In this document: positions 46,214 to 54,469 of the stretch, one piece after another | How the letters are laid out: each line of letters starts with the position of its first letter | Position numbering within the stretch: position 1 is the stretch's first letter | NCBI GenBank assembly: GCA_041287705.1 | Contig: JBGGNE010000021.1 | Coordinates: 39,584 to 103,583 of the forward strand | Origin: LW23 sp041287705 | GTDB lineage: Bacteria > Verrucomicrobiota > Verrucomicrobiia > Methylacidiphilales > UBA1321 | Direction of reading: 5' to 3' | DNA length: 64,000 bases | Notes under the pieces: model-generated | Databases searched by the model: none | Told to the model about the DNA's origin: nothing | Seen by the model: the letters and a program-made list of their open reading frames with translations, nothing else | Position numbers and translations under genes: made by a program

Positions 46214-47695
46214 ATGGAATCTTTTGCCCCTGCCGTATTGACGCAACAGAAACCCTTTGGGGATCAACCCGCTGCCGCCACGCTGCAGCAGCCCCTGCCG
46301 CACCGCTTTCCCGAAGAGCTGCCCCGTTCGGCGGCTTTTCGCATCCGCATCAACAACGGCATTACCTCCTTCATGGAGGAGAGCACCATTCACGAGATCC
46401 AGCAACTGGACGTGCTGGAGCATATTGCGGCGCATCACACCTCTTTCGAGCTGAGCGGCCCCGTGGATGTTGAGATCGAGATCCTTACTCCTCGCGACGC
46501 CTCGGAAAGCCCGACTGCAGCTCCTTTCGTACGCCCGCTCAGCCGTGGAATCCGTGGCACCATGCACGGTGATAACATCCTGCGCATTACCCTGGCCGGA
46601 CCGGAGAATCTTCAGATCGAAATCGACGGCCAGCCACTGCTCTATATATATGCACTTCCGACCGCGCCCGCCGCACCCACCGGTCCGCGAGTGCGCCGCT
46701 TTGAAGGCGGCAAGATCCATAACGTGGGCCTGCTGCATCTGAAGGAAGGCGAAACATGCTGGATCGATGCCGGTGCCGTGGTCCGTGGAAGCATCCGCTC
46801 CGAACGTACAGCTCACGTTCGTGTTGGTGGTTACGGCATCCTGGATGGAAGCTACTGGGTTGAAACAGAAAACCGCCGCCGCAAGTCTCTTGTTCTCGAC
46901 CACTGCCGCCACGCCCGCATTGAGACGATTCTCATGCTGAGCCCGTGCCACTGGATGGTAGTGCTGGGTGGCTGTGCCGACATTGAGATTCACGGTGTGC
47001 GCCAGATCGCCTTTGATATCAGCAGCGACGGCATCGACATCTGCGGCTCTCGCCGCATTCACATTACCGGCTGCTGCCTCCACAATGGCGACGATAATAT
47101 CGCGATCAAGGCCATCCACAATCGCTCCGGCCAGGATGACCGCGTGCCGGTGGGCTTTCCTGATGAAGATTGGAAGGGCAATGTTGAAGATGTGCTGGTC
47201 GAAAATTGCACCTTCTATAACATTAAGGGCGGCAGCAGCATGGAGATTGGTTACGAAACCAGCACCGATCACATCCGCAATATCCGCTTTCGGAATATCG
47301 ACGTTATCGCGGTGCACGAGTTTGGTTCCGTCTTTGGAATCCATAACGGCGACCGCGCCTGTGTGGAAAACGTGGAGTGGGACGACATTCGCGTCGAGCA
47401 CCACTACGACAAGCTCATCGACATTCGCGTAGTGAAAAGCCGCTGGAATCTGGATCCCGGCCGGGGCTATGTCCGCAACATTACTCTGCGTAATATCCGG
47501 GTCGTGCAAAGCCCCTTTAACAGCGGTTATACGCTGAGCGTTATCTCCGGTTACGATGCCCAGCATCCTGTAAGCAACGTGCTGATCGACCACTTTGAGC
47601 TTGGCGGACGCGTTGTCCACAGTGCCGACGAACTTGATCTGGTCAGCCGGCACCTGCAGGGGCTAAAGTTCAGCAATGGCAGCATTGCCGCCTGA
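46214..47695 (+). CDS. GH28-like right-handed beta-helix protein
   Basis: A 493-residue protein with the parallel beta-helix of polygalacturonase-type (GH28/GH49) enzymes. Key acidic motifs are DGIDICGS (Asp272, Asp275) and NGDDNIAIK (Asp293-Asp294), matching the catalytic Asp clusters; the usual GH28 HG-His motif is not obvious, though GSSMEIGYET lies in the expected area. No signal peptide is visible, so unlike most pectinases it is probably intracellular. It begins 53 bases after the cassette and may be co-transcribed. Substrate uncertain. Confidence 0.82.
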   Translation: MESFAPAVLTQQKPFGDQPAAATLQQPLPHRFPEELPRSAAFRIRINNGITSFMEESTIHEIQQLDVLEHIAAHHTSFELSGPVDVEIEILTPRDASESPTAAPFVRPLSRGIRGTMHGDNILRITLAGPENLQIEIDGQPLLYIYALPTAPAAPTGPRVRRFEGGKIHNVGLLHLKEGETCWIDAGAVVRGSIRSERTAHVRVGGYGILDGSYWVETENRRRKSLVLDHCRHARIETILMLSPCHWMVVLGGCADIEIHGVRQIAFDISSDGIDICGSRRIHITGCCLHNGDDNIAIKAIHNRSGQDDRVPVGFPDEDWKGNVEDVLVENCTFYNIKGGSSMEIGYETSTDHIRNIRFRNIDVIAVHEFGSVFGIHNGDRACVENVEWDDIRVEHHYDKLIDIRVVKSRWNLDPGRGYVRNITLRNIRVVQSPFNSGYTLSVISGYDAQHPVSNVLIDHFELGGRVVHSADELDLVSRHLQGLKFSNGSIAA

Positions 47696-47725
47696 GCCGG
47701 CTAAATACTTCATCCGTTGCAATCA

Positions 47726-47767
47726 CGGAGGCGTCCTCCCATGTATAGGGCAGGCGCCTCTGCTTTC
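47726..47767 (+). terminator. Terminator after the GH28-like gene
   Basis: GAGGCG (47728) and CGCCTC (47755) pair, with an inner TCCC/GGG, followed by TGCTTTC. It would end the cassette-GH28 transcript. Confidence 0.55.
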
Positions 47768-47826
47768 GTGTTTAGACCATTTCCCAGAGTTGCATAGCTT
47801 CGTGTCCTCCCGTTAAATAGCCGCCT

Positions 47827-48480
47827 ATGCAGCAGATGCCCGCCGTCTTCTTCGATCGCGACGACACCCTCATGCGCAATGTCCCCTACCTGGGAGATCC
47901 CGCCCTGGTAGAGGCGTATTCAGATGCCCCCGCCGCACTGGCCATGCTGCGCGATGCGGGTTTCCTCCTCTTCATCGTCAGTAACCAGTCCGGCGTGGGT
48001 CGCGGCCTCATTTCCGTGGAGCAGGTTGCCGCCGTTAATGAAGCACTCTTCGCTCAGCTCTGTTCTTCGCTTCCCACTCCGGATCAAGGCACTGTGTCTG
48101 GTTCTGGCGCAGGGTGGTTTCGCGAAGTCTACAACTGCTATTCGGCCCCCCATCTGGAGCCGGATTCCCAGGACAGAAAGCCGAATCCAGGCCTTCTGTT
48201 CCGCGCCGCGCGCGAGCACAACGTCAACCTTTCCTGCTCGTACTTCATTGGCGACCGCATCTCCGATATTGAATGCGCACTAAACGCGGGTGCTACCCCC
48301 GTCCTTGTTCTGACAGGCACATGCGACACTCCAGAGGAGCTTGAGCAGGCCAAAGCCAAAGCGCACTTCGTGGCCCCAGGACTTCTTTCAGCCGCGGAGT
48401 GGATACTGGAGCGAGAAAAGACCGCGAGCAGCCACAGTTCTTCCGCTTCAGGGTCATCTTTAGCTTCTCCCTCCGTCTGA
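47827..48480 (+). CDS. HAD-IIIA phosphatase, GmhB-like but without the zinc site
   Basis: A 217-residue HAD phosphatase like D-glycero-manno-heptose 1,7-bisphosphate 7-phosphatase or histidinol phosphatase. Motif I is FFDRDDTL, motif II IVSNQSGVGRG, motif III near DRKPNPGLL and motif IV YFIGDRISDIECA. GmhB enzymes bind zinc through a Cys-x-His and Cys-x-Cys pair; here only NCYSAPH remains and the second pair is DSQDRKP, so zinc is probably absent. No heptose or histidine genes are adjacent; substrate undetermined. The C-terminal 25 residues are Ser-rich. Confidence 0.83.
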   Translation: MQQMPAVFFDRDDTLMRNVPYLGDPALVEAYSDAPAALAMLRDAGFLLFIVSNQSGVGRGLISVEQVAAVNEALFAQLCSSLPTPDQGTVSGSGAGWFREVYNCYSAPHLEPDSQDRKPNPGLLFRAAREHNVNLSCSYFIGDRISDIECALNAGATPVLVLTGTCDTPEELEQAKAKAHFVAPGLLSAAEWILEREKTASSHSSSASGSSLASPSV

Positions 48481-48559
48481 TCAGTTTTCCATCTGCCAGC
48501 ATACATTCTACCAAGTTTGCTATTGAGACTGAGTCCGAATTGCAATAAACATACTTGCT

Positions 48560-49285
48560 ATGTTCTCTCGCGTTACCTCCCGCTTGCCTCGCCTTCTGGG
48601 GCGTATGCCGGCGCTTCGCCTCCCTGCACTCGCGCTCGCCATGACGTGCGCTTCGCTCGCCTCGGCCCACGCTCACCTCGTCTGGTTCGAGCAGGCGCCC
48701 GATAAATCTATCGTTCTTAAATTCGGCGACTACCTCGAGAAGACCGAAACATCTCCCGGCCACCTCGACGCTATCCCCGAAACCCCTGCCTGGACTCCCG
48801 GCGAAAAAGGCCCGGAACTGGCTAAGGCTACCCGTGGCAAAGAAGGCGTAACCTACGAGAAAGCAACCGCCGACAAGCCTCTCTTCGCCGACATCGAACT
48901 GGCAGTCCGCCCGCCCAAGGCTGACGCACCTCCCTCCCGCACCATCTACCACCCCCGCTGGTACGTCCCTGGCACGCCTGCGCCGACTGCCGCAGTAGAA
49001 CCCAGGCAGGACTTCGAAATTGTTCCCCAGCCCGGCGACAAGGTCATCGTCTTCCTGCGCGGCAAGCCAATGCCGGAAATCAAGCTCTCCGTCGAAGAAC
49101 CGGATGGCAAAAAGCAGGAACTCGTCACCGATAAGGACGGCAGCGCGGTGTTGAAACTTACCAAGCCGGGCCTTAACCTTGTCATTGCCCGCTTCCGCGA
49201 AGACCTCGGCGGATGGTATCGTGGCGTTCCCTACAAGCAGACCAGCCACATCGCCGTGCTGTCCATAACGGCGCCGACTCCCTGA
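48560..49285 (+). CDS. Exported DUF4198-like protein
   Basis: A 241-residue exported protein. The signal peptide core LRLPALALAMTCASLASAHA is followed at once by HLVWFEQ, so the mature protein may start with His-type metal-binding residues. The fold is predicted as beta-sandwiches (IVLKFGDYLEK; VIVFLRGKPMPEIKLSVEEP; GSAVLKLTKPGLNLVIARF), resembling DUF4198 proteins linked to nickel or cobalt uptake. ATG 48605 is an alternative start. No transporter genes are near, so a metal role is a guess. Confidence 0.72.
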   Translation: MFSRVTSRLPRLLGRMPALRLPALALAMTCASLASAHAHLVWFEQAPDKSIVLKFGDYLEKTETSPGHLDAIPETPAWTPGEKGPELAKATRGKEGVTYEKATADKPLFADIELAVRPPKADAPPSRTIYHPRWYVPGTPAPTAAVEPRQDFEIVPQPGDKVIVFLRGKPMPEIKLSVEEPDGKKQELVTDKDGSAVLKLTKPGLNLVIARFREDLGGWYRGVPYKQTSHIAVLSITAPTP

Positions 49286-49355
49286 TCGACCTGAAAGCCG
49301 CCCGTTGTTATATGAACAAGATCGGAATCTGCCCAACAACAGGCTGGCTAAAAAC

Positions 49356-49390
49356 CGCATTGCAGGTACAGTGCCTTTGCCTGCAATGCG
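49356..49390. repeat. Inverted repeat in the gap before the alpha/beta hydrolase
   Basis: CGCATTGCAGG (49356-49366) is repeated inverted as CCTGCAATGCG (49380-49390) with a 13-base loop. There is no T tract. The surrounding 274-base gap holds no credible gene. It could end the DUF4198-like transcript or be a regulatory site of the hydrolase gene. Confidence 0.45.
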
Positions 49391-49559
49391 ATGACTGCAG
49401 TACATATTTAGATTATCAGCTGCACGCCGTGCATTGTGGGCTGGACCAGTTTAACGTAATGCCATTGGTCTGGGCAACATAGCAAATGCCGCAACATCCC
49501 TGTTGCCGCGCTTCATCAACACAATACCGGCTCCCTTTTCAACAAGGGTAAGCAGCACT

Positions 49560-50399
49560 ATGTATATTACGACTACCGACGGAACGCAGATCTACTACAA
49601 AGACTGGGGCACCGGTCAGCCCATCGTATTCAGCCACGGCTGGCCCCTCAACTCCGACAGCTGGGAAGCCCAGATGTTCTTCCTGGTGCAGAAAGGGTAT
49701 CGCTGCATTGCACACGATCGCCGCGGACACGGCCGATCCAGCCAGCCCTCCCACGGCAATAACATGGATACCTATGCCGCGGACCTCTCCGAACTCATTG
49801 AGCACCTCGATCTGAAAGACGCAGTGCTTTTTGGCTTTAGCACTGGTGGCGGCGAAGTTGCACGCTACATCGGCAGATTCGGTACCGCACGTCTGGCCAA
49901 AGCCGGCCTAATCAGCGCTGTTCCCCCGCTCATGGTAAAGACGGAAGCAAATCCCAACGGCATCCCTATCGAGGTGTTCGATGGCTTCCGCAAAGAGATG
50001 CTGAAAGATCGCTCTCAGTTCTTTATTGATGTACCCAAAGGTCCTTTCTTTGGCAATAACCGTCTCCTCTCCAGTGTATCGCAGGGCATGATTGATGCGT
50101 GGTGGGCGCAGGGTATGGCGGGTGGTTTTCTTAATACCTATGAATGTATCAAAGCCTTCTCCGAAACCGACTTTACAGAAGACTTAAAGAAGTTCGACAT
50201 TCCTACGCTGATTATACACGGAGATGACGATCAGGTCGTGCCCATCGACCGCGCCGGACGCGCTTCCGCCAAGCTCGTAGAGAAAGTCCGCTTCATCGAA
50301 TATGCCGGAGCCCCGCATGGCATTACCGAAACGCACAAGGACCGTCTCAACAACGATCTTCTGGCGTTCATCGAGGACAAGCCCCAGGCCGAGGCCTAA
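49560..50399 (+). CDS. Alpha/beta hydrolase of the non-heme haloperoxidase/esterase group
   Basis: A 279-residue cytosolic hydrolase. The triad is Ser94 in FGFSTGGGE, an Asp in IIHGDDDQVVP (222-224), and His253 in GAPHGITETH. The oxyanion motif FSHGWPLNSDSW and HDRRGHGRSSQP are typical of arylesterase/chloroperoxidase-F-like proteins. ATG 49560 fits the standard start MYITTTDGTQIYYKDWG. It stands alone, ending in a bidirectional terminator. Natural substrate unknown. Confidence 0.92.
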   Translation: MYITTTDGTQIYYKDWGTGQPIVFSHGWPLNSDSWEAQMFFLVQKGYRCIAHDRRGHGRSSQPSHGNNMDTYAADLSELIEHLDLKDAVLFGFSTGGGEVARYIGRFGTARLAKAGLISAVPPLMVKTEANPNGIPIEVFDGFRKEMLKDRSQFFIDVPKGPFFGNNRLLSSVSQGMIDAWWAQGMAGGFLNTYECIKAFSETDFTEDLKKFDIPTLIIHGDDDQVVPIDRAGRASAKLVEKVRFIEYAGAPHGITETHKDRLNNDLLAFIEDKPQAEA

Positions 50400-50441
50400 G
50401 CTGAGATCAAAGCGCTGAGCGCTATCCACAAAACCGAATCA

Positions 50442-50497
50442 AAAACCGTTGTGGCAGGTCGACCGATATTATATCGTCGACTAACCGCAACGGTTTT
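50442..50497. terminator. Bidirectional terminator between hydrolase and metY
   Basis: AAAACCGTTG (50442-50451) pairs with CAACGGTTTT (50488-50497), and an inner GTCGA/TCGAC stem extends it. A and T runs on both ends make it work for both converging genes. Confidence 0.85.
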
Positions 50498-50517
50498 ATC
50501 AGGTGCAAGGCTGCGGA

Positions 50518-51840
50518 TTAAGCAGCAGCAGCACCACCACCAGCCGCAATCTTCAAAGCCTGCGCCAGATCGGCCTTGATGTCCTCGATATGCTCGATGC
50601 CTACCGAGATGCGAACCAGTTCCGGTGATACGCCCGCCGAGACCTGCTCTTCGGATGTAAGCTGCTGATGCGTCGTGGAAGCGGGGTGAATGATCAGCGT
50701 CTTCACGTCGCCCACGTTTGCCAGCAGGCTGGCCAGCTTCACGTTATTGATCAGACTCTTCGCCGCCTCATAGCCGCCCTTCAGGCCAAAGTTCAGCACT
50801 CCGCCAAAGCCACGCTTGAGGTATTTCTGGGCCAGTGTGTGCGAAGGATGAGAGGCGAGACCGGGATAGGACACCCATGCCACTTCAGACTGCTTTTCCA
50901 GCCAGTGCGCAAGTTCAAGCGCGTTGGAAGCGTGCCGCTCCGCCCGTAGCGAGAGCGTTTCGACACCCTGCAATAGCTGGAAGGAGTTGAAAGGGCTGAG
51001 TGCCGGCCCCAGATCGCGCAGCAGATCCACCCGCGCGCGAATGATAAACGCGATGTTTCCGAACGGTCCCTCTGGACCAAACACGTCCGAAAACACCAGC
51101 CCATGATAGCCGGGAGCCGGCTCCGACAGCAGCGGAAACTTCCCGTTGCGCCAGTCGAATCTACCGCTGTCCACAATGATGCCGCCGATTGAATTGCCGT
51201 GTCCGCCAATCCACTTTGTGGCCGAAGCAACCACAATATCCGCGCCGTGCTCAATCGGCCGCACAAAGTAGCCGCCGGCGCCAAAAGTATTATCTACAAT
51301 CAGCGGAATCCCGTGATCATGAGCCACTTTTGAGATCGCCTCGTAGTCCGGCACATTAAAGCGGGGATTGCCCAGCGTCTCCACATACAGCGCTTTCGTA
51401 TTCTCATCAATTGCGGTCGCGAAAGCCTCCGCCGAATCGCCCTGCACAAACTTTACGCCTATACCCAGCCGGGGCAGCGTCACCTTAAACTGATTGTAGG
51501 TCCCACCGTACAGGTAGCTGGTCGAAACGATGTTATCTCCGGCTTGGGCCAGTGTGGCAATCGCCATAAACTGCGCTGCCTGTCCGCTACTAACTGCCAG
51601 AGCGGCTACTCCGCCTTCCAGTGCTGCTATACGTTTTTCGAAGACATCCGTTGTGGGATTATTGATCCGTGTATAGACATTACCAAACTCCTTAAGCGCG
51701 AATATACTGGCAGCATGGTCAGCATTATTAAAGACGTAAGATGTTGTCTGATAAATAGGTACTGCACGAGCGCCCGTACCGGGTGCCGGCTCCTGCCCCG
51801 CATGTACCTGCAAACTTTCAAAGCGATAATTCTCTGCCAT
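50518..51840 (-). CDS. metY: O-acetylhomoserine sulfhydrylase
   Basis: This PLP enzyme makes homocysteine (or methionine) from O-acetylhomoserine and sulfide or methanethiol. The 440-residue length and the opening RFESLQVHAGQEPAPGTGARAVPIYQTTSYVF are diagnostic of the MetY branch. The PLP lysine is Lys209 in SATKWIGGHG. The C-terminus ends in an Ala/Gly run. No metX or SAM riboswitch is adjacent. The gene depends on aspartate kinase (lysC at 1942) for its precursor. Confidence 0.95.
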   Translation of the reverse strand: MAENYRFESLQVHAGQEPAPGTGARAVPIYQTTSYVFNNADHAASIFALKEFGNVYTRINNPTTDVFEKRIAALEGGVAALAVSSGQAAQFMAIATLAQAGDNIVSTSYLYGGTYNQFKVTLPRLGIGVKFVQGDSAEAFATAIDENTKALYVETLGNPRFNVPDYEAISKVAHDHGIPLIVDNTFGAGGYFVRPIEHGADIVVASATKWIGGHGNSIGGIIVDSGRFDWRNGKFPLLSEPAPGYHGLVFSDVFGPEGPFGNIAFIIRARVDLLRDLGPALSPFNSFQLLQGVETLSLRAERHASNALELAHWLEKQSEVAWVSYPGLASHPSHTLAQKYLKRGFGGVLNFGLKGGYEAAKSLINNVKLASLLANVGDVKTLIIHPASTTHQQLTSEEQVSAGVSPELVRISVGIEHIEDIKADLAQALKIAAGGGAAAA

Positions 51841-51919
51841 AAGGATAGAAATAGACGATTCGGAAAATATCTTTGCAAAGATTTCACGAATGTCAATAAT
51901 GTCTGTCGAGTATAGCCTA

Positions 51920-52771
51920 TTACTTTCGTGGTAAGCCGGCAGTCCTGAATTCCTGCGGACGCATCCCGGTCGCTTCCCGTATCGCCCTCGAGAAATAGTT
52001 AGGATCTGAAAAGCCCGACTGCCACGCTGCCTCCTGAATCTGCAGATCGCGGTTCTGTAACAGCGCTAATGCCTTACGTATGCGCAGATTGTGCAGATAA
52101 CGCGAAGGAGTTATCTCGTAGTTCTTCAGAAATAGCCGGAACAGCGTGCTCCGATGCATCGACATATCCCGCGCAATCTGCTCCACAGTCAGCACGGGGT
52201 TATGGAATTCCTTGTCCATACGATGCTTGCAACGGCTTACCGGCGAGTCCGACACAGGCGGCGTCGAATCTCCTTCCAGGATGGAGAGCAATATGGCATG
52301 GGCATGATGGGCCGCCATTCTGTCCCCCTGGGCTGTATTGAGATACATGGCCTCTTTCACTTTCTCGAACAATGCTACCGGACATGGCCCGACGTTGACC
52401 GGGCGCTTCTGAAGACCGAAGTTTTCCAGCCAGCGCGGCGCTTCGGCATGGTCGAGCGTTATCCAGCGATAGCACCATGGCCCGCCCGCCATGCGCATAT
52501 CATGCGGCTCCCCTGGCAGATAGTAAAACACCTCACCCGGACCGGTGCGGTAGGCCTTATCGCCCACTCTAAATTCACCGCGTCCCTCGGTGGTCCAGAA
52601 GATTTCGCAGAACCACTTGGTCACCGGCCGCGCATCAATGACGCAAGGGTGGTAAAACTGATAATGCCCCACTGAACGCACAGCCAGAGGGAGAAATCGC
52701 GGGGCGTTTCGCACGAAGCGAAACAGAATGTCACGTGTATTATCTTGCAACAAAAGTACTAGTAGCACCAC
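51920..52771 (-). CDS. AraC-family regulator divergent from the GH4 gene
   Basis: A regulator of about 283 residues with an N-terminal cupin sensor (about 35-130; TGPGEVFYYLPGEPHDM, WCYRWITLDH) and a C-terminal AraC domain (about 180-280; LTVEQIARDMSMHRSTLFRL and IQEAAWQSGFSDPNYFSRAI). No ATG lies near the natural start; GTG 52771 or TTG 52750 are the candidates. The GH4 gene begins 46 bases away on the other strand and is the likely target. Confidence 0.9.
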   Translation of the reverse strand: MVLLVLLLQDNTRDILFRFVRNAPRFLPLAVRSVGHYQFYHPCVIDARPVTKWFCEIFWTTEGRGEFRVGDKAYRTGPGEVFYYLPGEPHDMRMAGGPWCYRWITLDHAEAPRWLENFGLQKRPVNVGPCPVALFEKVKEAMYLNTAQGDRMAAHHAHAILLSILEGDSTPPVSDSPVSRCKHRMDKEFHNPVLTVEQIARDMSMHRSTLFRLFLKNYEITPSRYLHNLRIRKALALLQNRDLQIQEAAWQSGFSDPNYFSRAIREATGMRPQEFRTAGLPRK

Positions 52772-52817
52772 AACGGTCCTGTTGTCAAGGCGTACCGGTC
52801 AGGATTACCGTACTTCC

Positions 52818-54269
52818 ATGCGCAACAAATTGCCTAAGATTGTCATCGTTGGTGCCGGCAGCCTGTTCTTTGGTCGCAAAGCAGTATGGGCCGCCAATAA
52901 CCTGCCCGGCCTGAAAGGCTGCACCCTAACCCTGGTGGATACCGACCCGGTGCACCTGGATAAAATGGTTCGACTCGGCAAAATGGCCGCCGAAAGCTCC
53001 GGTTCCGGTACCATTGTGGAAGGTTTCACCAATTATAAAGAAGCACTGCCCGGCGCCGATTTCGTTGTGTTGAGCTTCTCGGAACGCAACGCACATTACC
53101 GTCGCATCGATTGCCAGATTGCCGAAAAGTACGGCGTCCGCATGTGCTCCGGCGATACTATCGGCTCCGGCGGCGTGTTCCGTACCATTCGGGAGTTTCA
53201 TAAAATACTCGATATCTGCCACGAAGTCGAAAAAATCTGTCCCGATGCCTGGGTCATCAACTACATCAACCCGTCTGCCATCATGGGCATCGGAGTGATG
53301 AAGTACTCCAAGGTAAAGTCCTTCGCGCTGTGTGACAGCCACCATATGCCCTGGAAGAAGGAGAGCTATCTCAAGCTGATTGGCGAAGATGTCAGCCAGA
53401 TCAACAATTTCGACATGCGCATCGCCGGCGTCAATCACTTCACCTGGCTGCTGAAGGCCGAGTTGAACGGCGTGAACGTGCTGCCCCGCATTCAGGCCGC
53501 GTTTGTCCAGCACAGCAAGGACGAGAAAGATCAGGGACACAGCAAGGCGCGCTTCAACAACTTCGTCACAGCACAGCTCGGAGAACTCTTCGGTGCCATC
53601 CCCACCTGCACCGGCCACACCAAAGAGTATGTGCCGTACTACCAGGGCCGCGCGGTTGTTCCTGAAGCGATTCCCCCGCTCACCATCTTCGACAGCACGC
53701 AACGCGAAGAAGAAACGGCGCGCTTCTGGCGTGACACGGATGCCTGGCTCTCCGGCGAGCGCACGATGGCTGACTTCCATGCCAAGGAAAAGACCGACCA
53801 CGCCACGGATATCATCCACACCATGGTGATTGAAGACGGTCGCACCTATTTCATCAATCGCGCCAATACCGAAGCTACCGATGGCAGCGGTCGCCCCGTG
53901 GGCAACCTGCCTGATGACGCCTTCCTGGAAATGGAGTGCAAACTGGATCGCAACGGCCCGAAGCCTCTGCCCGTCGGCGACTTCCCGCTCGGCCTGCGCG
54001 CCCAGCAGTTCCTCATCCTGGATATTCATGAGCTGACCATCGAGGCGATCATGAAGAAGGATCGCGGTCTTTTGCTGCGGGCTCTGGCTATGGATCCAAT
54101 CGTCAACTCCATCGCCACCGCCGACGCCATCATTGAGGAAGTGTTTGAAGCGGAAAAGGAAATGCTGCCCTCATGGGTTCAGAAGCCCAAAGTCTCCGAA
54201 GCAAAGCTGGAAATACCGCAGGGCGATTTACAGCCTGCAGGAAAGTCGCTCGTCCCCCAGCTATTCTAA
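52818..54269 (+). CDS. Family 4 glycosidase (alpha-galactosidase/alpha-glucosidase-like)
   Basis: A 483-residue GH4 enzyme, which uses NAD and a divalent metal and cleaves glycosides by a redox-elimination mechanism. The N-terminal Rossmann motif is IVIVGAGSLFFGRK. The metal ligands are Cys172 in LCDSHHMPW and His207 in GVNHFTWLL. GxNHFxW is more typical of the alpha-galactosidase/alpha-glucuronidase branch than of phospho-glucosidases, which agrees with no PTS genes nearby. ATG 52818 was used; the longer frame enters the divergent AraC gene. It ends in a strong terminator. Confidence 0.92.
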   Translation: MRNKLPKIVIVGAGSLFFGRKAVWAANNLPGLKGCTLTLVDTDPVHLDKMVRLGKMAAESSGSGTIVEGFTNYKEALPGADFVVLSFSERNAHYRRIDCQIAEKYGVRMCSGDTIGSGGVFRTIREFHKILDICHEVEKICPDAWVINYINPSAIMGIGVMKYSKVKSFALCDSHHMPWKKESYLKLIGEDVSQINNFDMRIAGVNHFTWLLKAELNGVNVLPRIQAAFVQHSKDEKDQGHSKARFNNFVTAQLGELFGAIPTCTGHTKEYVPYYQGRAVVPEAIPPLTIFDSTQREEETARFWRDTDAWLSGERTMADFHAKEKTDHATDIIHTMVIEDGRTYFINRANTEATDGSGRPVGNLPDDAFLEMECKLDRNGPKPLPVGDFPLGLRAQQFLILDIHELTIEAIMKKDRGLLLRALAMDPIVNSIATADAIIEEVFEAEKEMLPSWVQKPKVSEAKLEIPQGDLQPAGKSLVPQLF

Positions 54270-54308
54270 GTCATTCGTCCAAGTCTGACGCTACGGAGCA
54301 GAATCTCA

Positions 54309-54347
54309 GCCGTCTGAACCTCACTGGAGTGTTCAGACGGCCTTTTC
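54309..54347 (+). terminator. Rho-independent terminator after GH4
   Basis: GCCGTCTGAAC (54309-54319) pairs with GTTCAGACGGC (54331-54341), followed by CTTTTC. A classic 11-base stem terminator. Confidence 0.9.
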
Positions 54348-54469
54348 ATGCTCAAAAGACTGAGACTTCGGTGTTATCGCCATAATTATGCTGTATACGA
54401 TCTGTTCCTCCTTCTCTCCGTGCGGCTGGTGCTGCATCATAAGGAGTCTTGTTCGATCAAAGCACGGTT

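Noticed and set aside
46187..47653. 488-codon open frame on the minus strand opposite the GH28-like gene
   Set aside because: The plus strand encodes a protein with conserved Asp motifs and normal spacing after the cassette; the antisense frame is a composition shadow.
49213..49482. Small open frame overlapping the end of the DUF4198-like gene
   Set aside because: It starts inside another gene, crosses an inverted repeat and has no ribosome-binding signal or family features.
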